From Bicyclus anynana (lineage: Eukaryota; Arthropoda; Insecta; Lepidoptera; Nymphalidae), in the NCBI RefSeq assembly GCF_947172395.1, contig NC_069095.1:13949321-14013320 (forward strand): DNA of 64,000 nt. The letters run 5' to 3'. The notes under the pieces were generated by a model. It was not told the DNA's origin and made no database searches. It was given only the letters and a program-made list of their open reading frames with translations. The position numbers and the translations under genes are program-made. The stretch's first letter is position 1. Every line of letters starts with the position of its first letter. This document shows positions 45,801 to 56,327 of the stretch, piece by piece.

Positions 45801-48800
45801 GTGAGGTAAGTATTATTTTAGGTAAACCGCTGCTATTTAAGTACTTGACCATCACTCGAAGCTTTATATCGAGAACCTGTTTTCGCCTGGTGACGTCACA
45901 TTATAGTATTATACCAAGTTGTAATATTCCGCCAATGTGATAATTAAAATGAAACTTTTTATAACACAATAGTATGTCTTATTCGACGAGACTATTTAGA
46001 GAATTAGCTGTTGACGAAGATGACATCTTCCACGAACTAATACTTCATCATATTATATATGATCTCACTAAATTTAGGAAGTTCACTGCTTACAGATGTA
46101 GCAGTTATGCCAACATCTTACACGACGTCAACGTCTAAGTATAATCAACCCGCTATGTGAGGTGGTTTATAAAAACTTATTGCAAAGAAATTAATATTAG
46201 TTCTTGCTGCATTTAGTCATATTTATTTTATTTACAGATATTTTCAACCACATTCCTTTTAAATACGTCTATCGTTTTAATAACATAATATCTAACTATA
46301 TGTATAACAAAATCATCAGATTCTATACAATGTCACACTTACCACTGAGTACAGCTCGTAATGCTAGGTGATATGCACGCCTTCCGGAGCTTTCTACAGA
46401 AACACCTAGAACTATTGAGAAATATAAGAAGTTACTAACTACTACTGATATTCCAACTGCCAGCATGAAATCTTTTGGCTTTCTTGTCGATTTGGCATGA
46501 CTTTAAGGATATGCTTTTTGTAAGGCTCTTGTGAGCATGATCGCTTAAGTAACTCGAAGATTCAAGAAGCAATATTTTATTAGGTAGGTCACAGACCATC
46601 TACTATATGTAGGTAATATTTAGTATTTTGCCTAGGTATTTATAAAGAAAGAAATACCTACTCGGTATTTCATAACCTGGCCCAGGACCGTAATCTTATT
46701 TATTATTATTTAATTATTTAATATTACGTGCCTGCTACCGGGTTTTAGTTTCACACAAGGACTGTAAGGGCGGGCGTCTGATTTCTGAATGTAAATAAAT
46801 AAATGATAATTGATAGCCTATATAATAACTCATCACTTTATTGCGACTATAAGAGCTAATGCTCGTAGAATGCCCGGTGGACTCACAGGTGGGCATTCAT
46901 TTGCAACAATGCAATGCCGCCCTGATTTTGTATGGAATACTAAAACCGGAGCAATAATCCCTATGTATTCGTGTTGCAGGCGGGCGCGTTGGAAGGCCAG
47001 GTGCGTCGGAAAGGCTATAAAATCGAGCCTCTGTCGGCGCAGAATCTGGTCGACTGCTCGACCAAGTTCGGCAACGAAGGCTGCAAGTGCGGCGACACGA
47101 ACCGCGCGTTCATGTACGTGTACGTAAACGCGGGCCTCGACAGCGAAGATACCTACCCCTACGAGGCCAGAGATGGCCCCTGCAGGTAACGACCGCGAGT
47201 CTCGCACACTGGTGCACTGGCCCGTAGTGCACTGGTGCACCGGTGACACTTCGCTCTCATGAACTGTACGATGATAAGACCTATACACGATCTCGAAACA
47301 AAAATGTAGGGGGTTCTCAATTCGTCTGTATATTTTTAGGGTTTCGAACGTACGTAGTACAAAAACGGAAATCTTTTAATGTCCGTCTGTTTTTTCCGAA
47401 GGTACTGGAACATATCAATAATTATTGTGACGATGGGGGTAAGATGGAAAGTTGAAAAAAAACCTTTTGCAAACTACAACGTGTGATATAATTAATTTTA
47501 AATTATATAGCTTTCAAGTTATCTAAACAAAACAGACGAAAATTGACATTCCCTTTTTCTCCGAAACTGTACGAGTATTTTGCTTCTGTACATACCTATC
47601 TAAAATTTTGAAAAAAATACACAAATTAGTGTTATATTTGAAGATTTCCAGAAAACTTTGAAACTCTGATTATTTTTAATATGAAGATCATTTTTGGGGA
47701 GCAAGAAGAAAAACACAAAAAATAATAAATTTTCAAAGTGCACCACTTGTGACACATCGTGAGAATCTCAAATATATGTCGGCGAGTGAGTTGTTTGATC
47801 GGTTAGCAAAATCTACGTTAATTATTGTGATAATATTAGAGTCAGGTTTTCATGTAATTGGGATTTAATTATTTACTGTTTAAATAAATAAGACTGGTAA
47901 AGGTTGTTAATGTGACTCTCGTCCAATAGCATCGCGTCCAGTATGGTGACCGGCACGCTGATGCCCTACTCCCACTGTAGCCTGCTAGTTGAGTTGAGTA
48001 GCTCAGTTGTAATCGCGATCTCGGAATGGATACTTGTCTTCCATTTGTTATAATATAGTGATAGTGTAAAGTGTAATAGTGAAAGTGATTCAGAAGTTCA
48101 GTGGGTGAGTTATTTGTATAGTCCGACCATTGCATTGTTAGTTAATTAGCCGGGAGCCAACACGAGCGAAGAATGGGAAGTATTGGTTAACCGTAAAAGA
48201 CGTCTTTAACTCTACTGGAATCGGTTACAAGTCTGAGATCCGCTGGTGGCTCACTCCTTACTATATGATAGTGAAATTTAGGCCAGATTCCAATTCCAAT
48301 AGGTACACATGATAGTAAGACAACGTTCGGAACCCTCGTCATGCGAGTTCCACTCGCACTTTCTGGTTTTTTTTGTATGCATGTTACGCGATTACTCGGA
48401 GACGTCTGGACCGATTTGCATTTATTTTTTCAAGGGTTATGCTTTTGTATCACTCCTGAGGTGATCCCATTGTCATCATGTCAGGATCAGATGATGGGGT
48501 CCTGGAAAAATCGAAGGGAACTTAAAACTTCTAATGAAACTCTGGAGATGGAGCCAAAATACAGATGCGGGAACTCCTTGAAGCTTTGAGCAGTTACCTT
48601 GTGTTTGGGCTTGATTAACTTTCATCGATGAGAACTTTCCATCAATATGGGCTGTGACTGTTGGGTGAGGGTTGGGGTCTGGTGATAAAGACGAAGAACA
48701 GTTAAGGGGAACTCCTTAACGGTTTACAGCTACATTGTGATTTAGCTTGACTAATTTGTATTGATGAGATTTTTCTCTAGATGGGTGTGACTGTCATTAA

Positions 48801-50957
48801 GGGTCTGGCGGCAAAGACGAAGCGCAGTTATGGAAACTCTTCATCCGTTTACCTAGGTCTAAACAGGAAAGAAGGATTTACGAAAAAGACTGGGGGAAAA
48901 ATTGTAGGGTAAAATCGGTTGTATAAAAGTACCTACTTTACACTGGTGCTGGTACCTACTCGTTTATGTATTACACTTCAAATTGAAAAATTAAAAAAAT
49001 AAATAAATAAAGACGTACCTACTTACTAAATTAAAAAGCGATAAATAACATATTTATGTTCTACCTGCTGATCAGTTTGAAGGCAGTACTAGTAAGCCGG
49101 TGTCGTGTTTATTTAAACCGTTTCTAAAAAAAACATCCTGAAAACGTAGTAAGTAAATCTTTATGATATTCAATGGCTTGAATTAATTTATTGATAGGGT
49201 TAGCACTGCGTTCAAACTGATCAGCAGGTAGAACTTAATGATGTTATTTTAATATTTTTCGCTTTTTAATTTAGCAAGTACCTACTTACCTTTATTTTTA
49301 TGTTTTTGACATCCGTTGTGTATTATTTTCTTAATTTTTTATTTAAAAATGTCACTTAATAAAATGTAATAAAGTCGTACCTACGTTATAAATATAGTGT
49401 TTTATATATTCTGTGGTTATAAATCAATAACTGTCAGCCCTCGTACGTAGGTGTACAACATTATTTATTAGGCTTGTTTGTACATTGGTGTTTCTAAATT
49501 TTTTATAATTAGATAGTTATCTGCCACTGTACGAGTCAAGTCTGTAAAATAGTAAAAAGATAATTTGAAAAAAAAAATAAGTGGTCACTCCCTACACTAC
49601 AAGTGTCATCGCCCACGATAGCCGCTGGCACTGGCAGCGCCCCGACCATAAACGCCGCCACCTGAAGCAGAGCCCATTGACAGTCTCTCGTGGTCGGTGG
49701 CCGCCACTTGCTTATCCCTTGTATGCACTGTAGTATCATAATGGACAGATACGACATAAATGGCACTTACGGCTGGGACGACGGATTCATTGACGTCAAC
49801 GCCGACAACGAGACGGCGCTGCAGATAACGGTCGCGGAGGTGGGGCCCGTGGCCGCCGCCATCGACGCCAACGGCAACTTCAAGGACTACAAGAGCGGCG
49901 TGTACTACAACGCGACGTGCACTACTACCGTCACACACTCGGTGAGTGCCCCCGCTCCCTGCCGACCCTGCCCCTTCAGCACGAACGTCTCGAATAATAA
50001 TTGTACACGCCAGCACACTTGCTATGTCTGGTGTGGACCAGATGTCTGTCTCGACGCTGAAGGGGTCGCTTGAAGAAAAAACTTGGGATGGAGAACTTCT
50101 TTTATTTCAACTTAATGACTATCTTCTAATACTTCCTGGTCAGGGCCGGCCAGGAACTGAACCAAATTGAGTTCCTGGTCTGACCCGTAAATACAAAATG
50201 ATATACCTAGAATAATTGGAAATTAATTTCAATCAAAAGGCCTATTTAAAATTAAGGGGCGGTTTATGCATCCCTGCGTGGGAAGGAGGCGTACCCATTG
50301 GTGGAGTACAATTAAACAACCTTCGATATGCAGATGACACGACGCTCCTGGCCGTCGATGATGCAGAAATGTGCACATTTGGAGAATTCGTTTACCTACC
50401 TCGGATCCACCGTCACTCATAATAATAAACAGGCTCTATTATTGCCATATCTATACCCTAACATCTCGCTGAAAACAAAGATGAAGCTTGTGCGTACACT
50501 CGTCTTCTTCATTTTTCTCTAAGGAGCTGAGACGTGGTAGAATCTGCAGACCGCAAACGGATTGACAATGCGTCAATCCGTTTGCGGTCTGCAGACTGGA
50601 GACGTGATGTTGGAGGAAAATGTTCCGGATTCCATGGACTGCATTTCGGACCGGGCGTGGAAACATTCACTCGCCTATCTGCGGTGCTCAGGTGTAGGTA
50701 GGTGTCAGCAGGGTATGAACGTGTCGTGACGTAATGTTGTGGTGCGGCAGGTGCTGGTGGTGGGCTACGGCACGGACGAGCGCGAAGGCGACTACTGGCT
50801 CATCAAGAACTCGTGGGGGACGACGTGGGGCGAGGCGGGCTACGGCAAGATGGCGCGCAACAGAGACAACAACTGCGGCATCGCCAGCTTCGCGTCCTAC
50901 CCCTACCTCTACGATCGAATGATGACTAGGCATCAAACGATGATAAATAATAATTAA
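42849..50957 (+). CDS. Divergent cathepsin L-like protease, gene 2
   Basis: Tandem paralogue of gene 1. Exons 42849-42938, 43695-43924, 45048-45168, 46980-47185, 49749-49941, 50751-50957 join in the same phases (0,2,0,2,0), giving 348 residues. Signal peptide MMWSVVLLCLLAGARA; pro-region with a degenerate ERFNIN motif (AFENNRLAVARHN). The active-site loop reads KDQTSDCASCWAF: catalytic Cys is kept, but there is one more residue between the oxyanion Gln and the next Cys than in gene 1, and both Gly are lost. The pocket motif CNGGLM is CKCGDT. Catalytic His (THSVLVVGYG) and Asn (IKNSWGTTWGE) remain. The C-terminus is about 16 residues longer. Exon 3 is 42 bp shorter than in gene 1. The first donor (GTCTCT) is weak. 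An acceptor at 42811 implies a 5' UTR exon. Activity is uncertain; the intact frame argues for a function. Confidence 0.9.
43246..43669. mobile_element. hAT-type non-autonomous element with 8-bp target duplication
   Basis: 424 bp with ends CAGGGTTCCCAACTT and AGAGTTGGTAACTCTG (imperfect inverted pair). CCACTGTC flanks both sides exactly (43238-43245 and 43670-43677), the 8-bp duplication of hAT elements. It lies in cathepsin gene 2 intron 1, its right duplication ending 17 bp before exon 2. Confidence 0.88.
44462..44770. repeat. Single MITE arm and dispersed repeat copy
   Basis: 44462-44560 is one arm of the AAAAATAACAT family (CTAAAAAGCGATAAATAACA, TATGTGCTACCTTC). 44558-44770 resembles 12790-12960 (GTTTGCCCACCG, GGAACAGCTCTCTCGAAAC, AGAGCTGCCACCC). 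Cathepsin gene 2 intron 2. Confidence 0.6.
45557..45836. mobile_element. Palindromic MITE with splice-donor-like arms
   Basis: Arms ATAGCAGCG.TTTACCT and ATACTTACCTCACTGGAAGC appear left and, reversed, right (GCTTCCAGTGAGGTAAGTAT), with a ~15-bp extra piece in the left arm. The reversed arm contains GAG|GTAAGT, a consensus donor. GAAGCTTTATATCGAGA recurs just outside at 45859. Confidence 0.75.
45974..46138 (+). other. 54-residue open frame, unrecognised
   Basis: ATG to TAA encoding an acidic then basic short protein (LFRELAVDEDDIFHELILHH). It lies in cathepsin gene 2 intron 3 next to the palindromic MITE. It may be a relic of a transposon protein; a free-standing gene is not supported. Confidence 0.25.
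46139..46975. other. Cathepsin gene 2 intron 3, right part
   Basis: AT-rich with no named repeat. A short open phrase TTTDIPTASMKSFGFLVD near 46440-46500 could belong to the same decayed element as the frame at 45974. Confidence 0.3.
47190..49005. other. Cathepsin gene 2 intron 4, left part
   Basis: 47205-47245 has a short GTGCACTGG repeat. 47890-48170 is a less AT-rich stretch with no repeat I can name. 48330-48370 is the 3' tip of the repeat at 33285-33710. No gene. Confidence 0.4.
49013..49290. mobile_element. Palindromic MITE, AAAAATAACAT family
   Basis: Arms TTAAAAAGCGATAAATAACA...TTCTACCTGCTGATCAGTTT left and, reversed, AAACTGATCAGCAGGTAGAA...TTCGCTTTTTAA right. Cathepsin gene 2 intron 4, about 460 bp before exon 5. 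Confidence 0.8.
50290..50690 (+). mobile_element. RTE-like reverse transcriptase fragment with inverted duplication
   Basis: Encodes VQLNNLRYADDTTLLAVDD (catalytic YADD), then YLGSTVTHNN and KTKMKLVRTLVF in shifted frames. At 50541-50595 a ~24-bp segment (TCTGCAGACCGCAAACGG) is duplicated head to head, with a 5-bp or shorter centre. Cathepsin gene 2 intron 5, ending ~60 bp before exon 6. Confidence 0.75.
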
Positions 50958-51483
50958 AACAGAGCAATGACTTACTGATTGCTTATAATTATTATTTACC
51001 TACATTTGATGACTGGCGTGTGCCGCGCAGATACCAAAAATACATACACATACCTAATGAGACCATCGTTTTACATTTTCTTTATATAATAAAAACTGTC
51101 GTAATATATCCATTCGGATCCATGGTTTTTCTTTCCAATGATATCTTCATGTTCTGTTTTTGTCCATTCGCCTGCAAGTCTGAGAAGGTAATATCGCATC
51201 TCGACACTGACATTTTGTAAATGAAAAAATCTTTTTAACAAAAAAATTCTACCGACTTCAAAATCACAAAAATAAACTAAAAGCGAAAAATGCCACCGTA
51301 TGTGCTACTGTGCTAGCTTCTGATCCTTTGAAGGCGTGCCAAGCCAGTGGCGTTTTAATTAAAGCCGTTTCTATTAAACCGCGGAAAGAATTGTCTGAAA
51401 ATCCTAAAACTCTGTGATGTGTGCTCAGTGGTAGAGCTAAATTCGGATCGGTCTTTGACACCTATTATCTATGTATCTAAGGG
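50958..51483. repeat. Gene 2 downstream region with a MITE arm
   Basis: No clear poly(A) hexamer close to the stop (AATAAT at 50943-50951 overlaps the coding end). 51232-51340 is one arm of the AAAAATAACAT family (CGACTTCAAAATCAC, AAAGCGAAAAATGCCACC). Confidence 0.5.
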
Positions 51484-51648
51484 ATCGGTTCACTTTTTGC
51501 GGTGATTTTGTAGGGACGTAACCAAAAAACCTACGAATCCATACGACGTCACCCAAATCCGACAAAAAAACCCTCTACCTCACGGTTCATTCCGTACACG
51601 CCGTAGCGTTCCCCTTACAAAATCACAGCAAAAAATGATCCGAATTAT
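51484..51648. mobile_element. Palindromic element, ACCGCAAAAAGTGATCC family in reverse order
   Basis: The left arm GGTTCACTTTTTGCGGTGAT, TTTGTAGGG pairs with the right arm CTTACAAAATCACAGCAAAA, AATGATCC. Relative to 54182-54680 the arm sequence points the other way. Confidence 0.7.
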
Positions 51649-51739
51649 AGTCCACACAGCGCACACATGCACAATTTTGTGTTTACTTACATTGTATTTT
51701 TAGTATTATTTGTTTTGAATGCTAAGCGTTGTTTTTTGC

Positions 51740-52860
51740 TCAACTTAGGCCTGTTCTAACGACTTCCAAACACGGTTTTGACCCGCCTGCACCCAGCGGC
51801 TCCCCGAAGGTCCACTTTACGGTGGGGTCGCTATTTCCAGCACAAGAGACCCCAACATCCACTTTTCCATCAAACCAAATGACTCTACAAGTCTACAACA
51901 TTGGTGCATCTGAGTTCTTTGCATCAGTTTCTAATCCTAGACCTGTAAATTGATGAAAAGAGCACTTGTGAAACAGGCATGTAGCTCACCAGCAATCTGC
52001 ATCACTGGTCAGAGTAGGGATAACACTCGGGTACAAAATCAATTTTGATTCAGCTACCTACTGAAGGTAAAAAAGAAAACACCGTATGACATGAAAATTG
52101 TATATTATAAAAACAAATATTATTCACACATTCATTTATTACACTGAGAAGTATTTACACGCGACGTTACATTTCCACAACACAACACAACGCCAGTCAA
52201 AGCTACTTACGAGCTCAACCTCGGATTGAAAGATAATGAGCTCGTGCAAGTAGGTACCTTCATTTCAGTGTTCTAAAAGTCGTCTCGAACTTTTCATAAG
52301 CTATCATGAGACATGTCGTATTTATTGTAAATAGTTTAAATTTAAAAAATATTAGTACCAGTCTACCTCTGCAGAATTTGTCACCAATTTTATGCTCTAT
52401 TTTAATATATTTTTAATATTATAAATGTGGAAGTGTGTGTGTCTGTTTGTCCGTCTGTAACGTCAAAACGGAGCGACGGTTTCACGTGTTTTTGTAAGTG
52501 GAGATAGTTGAAAGAATGGAGAATGACATAGGCTACTTTTTGTCTCTTTCTGACCCCCCGTTTTCCTATAATGGGGGGGGGGGAGTTTGTATGGAGCATT
52601 CCGCAATTTCCAAGGTAGAAAGATAAAAAATGGTGTGGAGACTAAATGTGACTAGTGAAAAAAAAAAACCATGCATGAATCATTTTTTTTTTTTAATCCG
52701 CCCCCAACCCCTTAAAGAGGGGGGTGAAATTTTACATGGGACTTCTCGCAGTTTTCAAGGTAGGAAGCTAAAAATAGAAAAGTGTACGGTAGGGTAGGGT
52801 TAGGGCAGCGGTAGGATAGCAGTAGGATAGCAGTAGGGTAGGGTAGGGTGGAAGTAGCGC
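51740..52860. repeat. Repeat mosaic
   Basis: 51760-51860 (minus) resembles an RTE-like LINE 3' end (GGTCCACTTTACGGTGGGGT reversed). 52425-52760 holds two related segments (GTTTGTATGGAGCATTCCGC and TTTACATGGGACTTCTCGC, each followed by AAGGTAG), a common lepidopteran repeat type. 52785-52855 is a short GGTAGG-based tandem repeat. No gene. Confidence 0.5.
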
Positions 52861-53126
52861 ACATTAGTCAAAGTGAAGCGTGACCGGGTAGGTACGTTAA
52901 CGCTCTATAATGTCAATAATAAATGTTAACATCATTGGAGCTATACGAGATAATCACGAAATACTGATTTTTATGACCAATTAATTACCTTTTGAGTAAC
53001 TTGACCTACAGCGAGTTTTTATTATTTTTTTATGTCTTATTAGCTCTCATTCCGAGGTTAAATCCTTATTTGACGGGTACCGCCGCAATGTTGCAGTCGA
53101 GTTGATCGTGTCCCCGTCTTGCAACA

Positions 53127-53314
53127 CTGTGCCCAGTGGCGGTTTCCAATATTTTCATACTGTGACTATCGCGTTACCGTAAACGCGAATTTGTGAGGAA
53201 TTGAAATAGTTGTGCAGTAGTGCAGTGCCACTAGATGGCGCTGTTTTAATTCCTTAGAAATTCGCGTTTACGGTTACGCGATCGTCACAGTATGAAGACT
53301 GCCACTAGGCACTG
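53127..53314. mobile_element. Palindromic MITE, CATACTGTGAC family
   Basis: Long inverted arms: left CCCAGTGGCGGTTT, CATACTGTGACTATCGCGTT, CGTAAACGCGAATTTGTGAGG; right the reverse ending GTATGAAGACTGCCACTAGG. A copy is nested at 21642-21800. Confidence 0.85.
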
Positions 53315-53344
53315 TGATCCAGTAGTTGCACTGAAAAACGTGAA

Positions 53345-53530
53345 GAGCATAAAATACAATCCACACCCCTTTCGGTTTCTACACGGCATCATACGGAACG
53401 CTAAATCGCTTGGCCGTCTTTGCCGGTAGGGTGGTAACTAGCCACGGCCGAAGCCTCCCACCAGCCAGACGATACTTGTACGATCGAGTCATCTAGTGGC
53501 TGGCGACCGCTGCCCGAGCTGCGCGGGCCG
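53345..53530 (-). mobile_element. Reverse retroposon fragment
   Basis: CCACACCCCTTTCGGTTTCT, CACGGCATCATACGGAACG and TAGCCACGGCCGAAGCCTCC are phrases I recall from a reversed lepidopteran LINE/SINE 3' region; not searched. Confidence 0.55.
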
Positions 53531-53668
53531 CTCACACAACGGTGGACTATTCCACCGTTCATCAACTTTATCAATATAAATAAATAATTTACAATACAAT
53601 CGAGTGAATTAGTTAATTTATTAATACATAAGTATAAATTCAATTGAAGTGTCTGTTTATTATTCCAA

Positions 53669-53846
53669 AATAGATAAAAAAATATTTATTTTGCTATCAT
53701 CCGCGAAAAGCCGACGAACCCATGCAACAAAAAACTCTCTACGTACGTTTCACCCGAGACCGGAGCATCCTCAGGAGATGTTGACTACAACGTGCATCAA
53801 CAGTTTTTTTGCGGATGATAGCAAAATAAATATTTTTTTATCTATT
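53669..53846. mobile_element. MITE with perfect 36-bp inverted ends
   Basis: 178 bp. AATAGATAAAAAAATATTTA continuing TTTTGCTATCATCCGC is repeated exactly in reverse at the right end. The ~106-bp centre is unrelated and non-coding. Confidence 0.9.
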
Positions 53847-54181
53847 CATGATGAACTTCCGCAAAGTAACGCCTGCTTCTATCCACTATTCCAAAATAAC
53901 TCAAATGTTTATAATTATTTACACGATACTAATAAAACATAATCAAGCTTTTTTTAAAAAATTTTGGTCATGTCTGTCTATCTGAGCTAATATCTGTAAC
54001 GAATTCAATGGAACTTTCATTGGTAGATTTGTGAAAAACATTTAATGTGGACGTTCGCTAGTTAAAAAATTTTCGTAAGACGCAGAAAATCAGTAAAGTT
54101 CAAGTCACAGCATGCAACCACTGCGCTGCGTCACCAGCGGCGGCGGTGCCGGCTCGGCGTGTTGCACCAACTAACATTTTA

Positions 54182-54680
54182 TACTATTAGACATGCCACT
54201 TGCCTGCTAAATCACCGCAAAAGGTGATCCGAATTTAGACTCCACCAGGCCTGGCGCACTCCGTGTTTTAGCAAAAACGCACAGGTACATGGTATCATAA
54301 TATAAGTATTCGGTAGATATTATTAATTATGTACCTACTTAAAATATTTTTTTTACCATACTACATCCTTTGGAAGTTTGAAAAACGCGAATCTGCGATC
54401 CTTATAATTATTTTTGCAACCAAATGCACAATATCTTTTTCTCATTATTTTTTTGGTTAATAATATTACGAACGATAACGAACGGTCGAGGCACGTCGCG
54501 CAGCGTATGCAAAAGCGTCCGATCCGAGCGGCGACACTCGCCTGTTCAAGCCCCCCTAGGGTACCGCGATCATGTACCTGTACGTTTTTGCTAAAACACG
54601 GAGTGCGCCAGGCCTCTTGGAGTTTAAACTCGGATCACCTTTTGCGGTGATTTTGTAGACAAATGACATATCTAATAGTA
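54182..54680. mobile_element. MITE with ~115-bp inverted ends
   Basis: The left arm TACTATTAGACATGCCACTTG, CACCGCAAAAGGTGATCCGA, CCTGGCGCACTCCGTG, TTTTAGCAAAAACGCACAGG pairs along its length with the right arm. The ~270-bp centre has no gene. Confidence 0.88.
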
Positions 54681-55870
54681 AACAATCTTTGGGAGCTAAC
54701 AACACTTTATTTACGAGGCATTTTCATAAGTCGTCTTAATAGCAAAAATCTGCCTCCTCGTACGTACGTACATCCCGGGGCGCGAACAAGTCTGGGACCC
54801 TTCTGAGGGTGCTCGCTCACTTACAATTTAGTTGGACAACTTTTTAATATGTCAACCGAAAGTGAATCACGACTCTGATATGACCGGTGTCCAATTTATT
54901 AGTTGGGCGACTTAGTCGGAGCTATCATATATCGCTGTACCTGTTAGTGTTTTCTGCGATTTACGACATTAAAAATAATACAAATATTATGCTTTTATGT
55001 GATGATTATACGTAGGAATATAAATAGTTAATTGAGATAATGCTTCATCATATTCGGTGTAAAAGAAACAGAAGCTGCGAGGCGCGGCGGCACCTTCGCT
55101 GAGTTATGAATAATAATTATAGTACTATAATTAGTTAAAGACTAGTGACTGCAACATGGTACCCGCAGGTACTCATTACTACTAACAGCTACACAAGTAT
55201 GTACAACATCGACGGCTCCGGCGGCGCCGGCGCTGCACCCACTCACGCGATGGCAAGTGACGTCCGCGGCGCCGGCATGCATATATCATGCAATGCTACT
55301 CTGATATACGATGTGAGATCACTGTCAAGTCCTGACTTGTCTCTCATATTATGAAGAGGTAAAGTTTGTGGTATTGCGATAACAACGTCCTCACTCAATG
55401 AGCGCCAAACACAACTTCTTGGCACTCCATTCAAGTAGTCGCATTTGCAAATTGAACCTTAAACTCAAATCATAATGTTGAATTTGCTCTGAATTTGGGA
55501 TTTTATTGATATTGGGCTGTATTTAAAGAAAGGCCTTTAGGTATAATTTTCTTTACCAATAATTTTAAAACTGTCAAAAAAATGGGTTTTTGAGTGCAAT
55601 TTTCTACATGATCGTGCGTCCTTTTTTTATAAGAGGTCAATAGTGGTAATCTTTGGATCTACTGAATTTAAAAAAAAATCTTTTAACACTAAAAATCCAC
55701 GTTATTTGTGTGTGCGATGCTATTTTATACACGTATTCTCACGTGAACGGGAACTACAAGGATGAGACCGCGGGCGTCGGCTAGTTACGATGTGAACAAC
55801 TAGTCGCCGCTCCGCGGTGTGAGCACATGCAAACATTACCTCTGAAACACCACAAACTTTACCTCTCTAT
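54681..55870. other. Intergenic spacer with a Helitron-like copy
   Basis: 55350-55784 (plus) is Helitron-like, ending GCGGGCGTCGGCTAG at 55784. 55190-55290 is GC-rich with a GGCGCCGGC motif repeated. No gene is recognised. Confidence 0.45.
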
Positions 55871-55879
55871 ACCTACACA

Positions 55880-56320
55880 TTACGTCACGACGCGTGTGCG
55901 TACGCAAACAGTGCAGTACGCGAGTACAACAGAAACGTTCGGGACGGCCGTTCACGCCGAACCGTTCGTTCGACGTGATGGACCATCTTCAACTAAATCG
56001 AGACGCTCTCTTAAGTTTAATGACGCCGATGCGACTTTTGTGACCTTGAAAGGGGAGGAGCCCGAGCGCGGCGCGCGGTTCGACTGACCCGCAAATGTAT
56101 AAATTGTAACAAAGCTGTGGGCGCGGCGCGCGACGATCGCGGAACGGTTTTCAAATGAACGGCCGTCGCACTGGCGCCGAAGCGGAGCGCTCGGGAGCGA
56201 CCGATGAGTCGCGCGCGTCCGTCGCACAGTTTGACAGTTCGCGGCGTCGCGTGACGCGTCCGGCGGACGCAGCGAACGCTCGGCGGACGCGTGCGGTGCG
56301 GCGTCGCCCGGCGAGGGGAA
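55880..56320. other. CpG-rich segment beyond the ZC4H2 stop
   Basis: Very dense in CG, unlike the AT-rich surroundings, and directly after the end of ZC4H2. It may be part of a 3' UTR or an independent regulatory region; no exon can be supported. Confidence 0.4.
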
Positions 56321-56321
56321 T

Positions 56322-56327
56322 TTTATT
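56322..56327 (-). promoter_or_regulatory. AATAAA overlapping the ZC4H2 stop codon
   Basis: The last codons are followed by TAA inside AATAAA. If used, the 3' UTR would be about 10-30 bases. No other minus-strand AATAAA is seen in the next few hundred bases. Confidence 0.35.

Noticed and set aside
52785..52855. Interstitial telomere repeat
   Set aside because: The units are irregular GGTAGG/GTAGGATAGCA types, not the insect TTAGG array.
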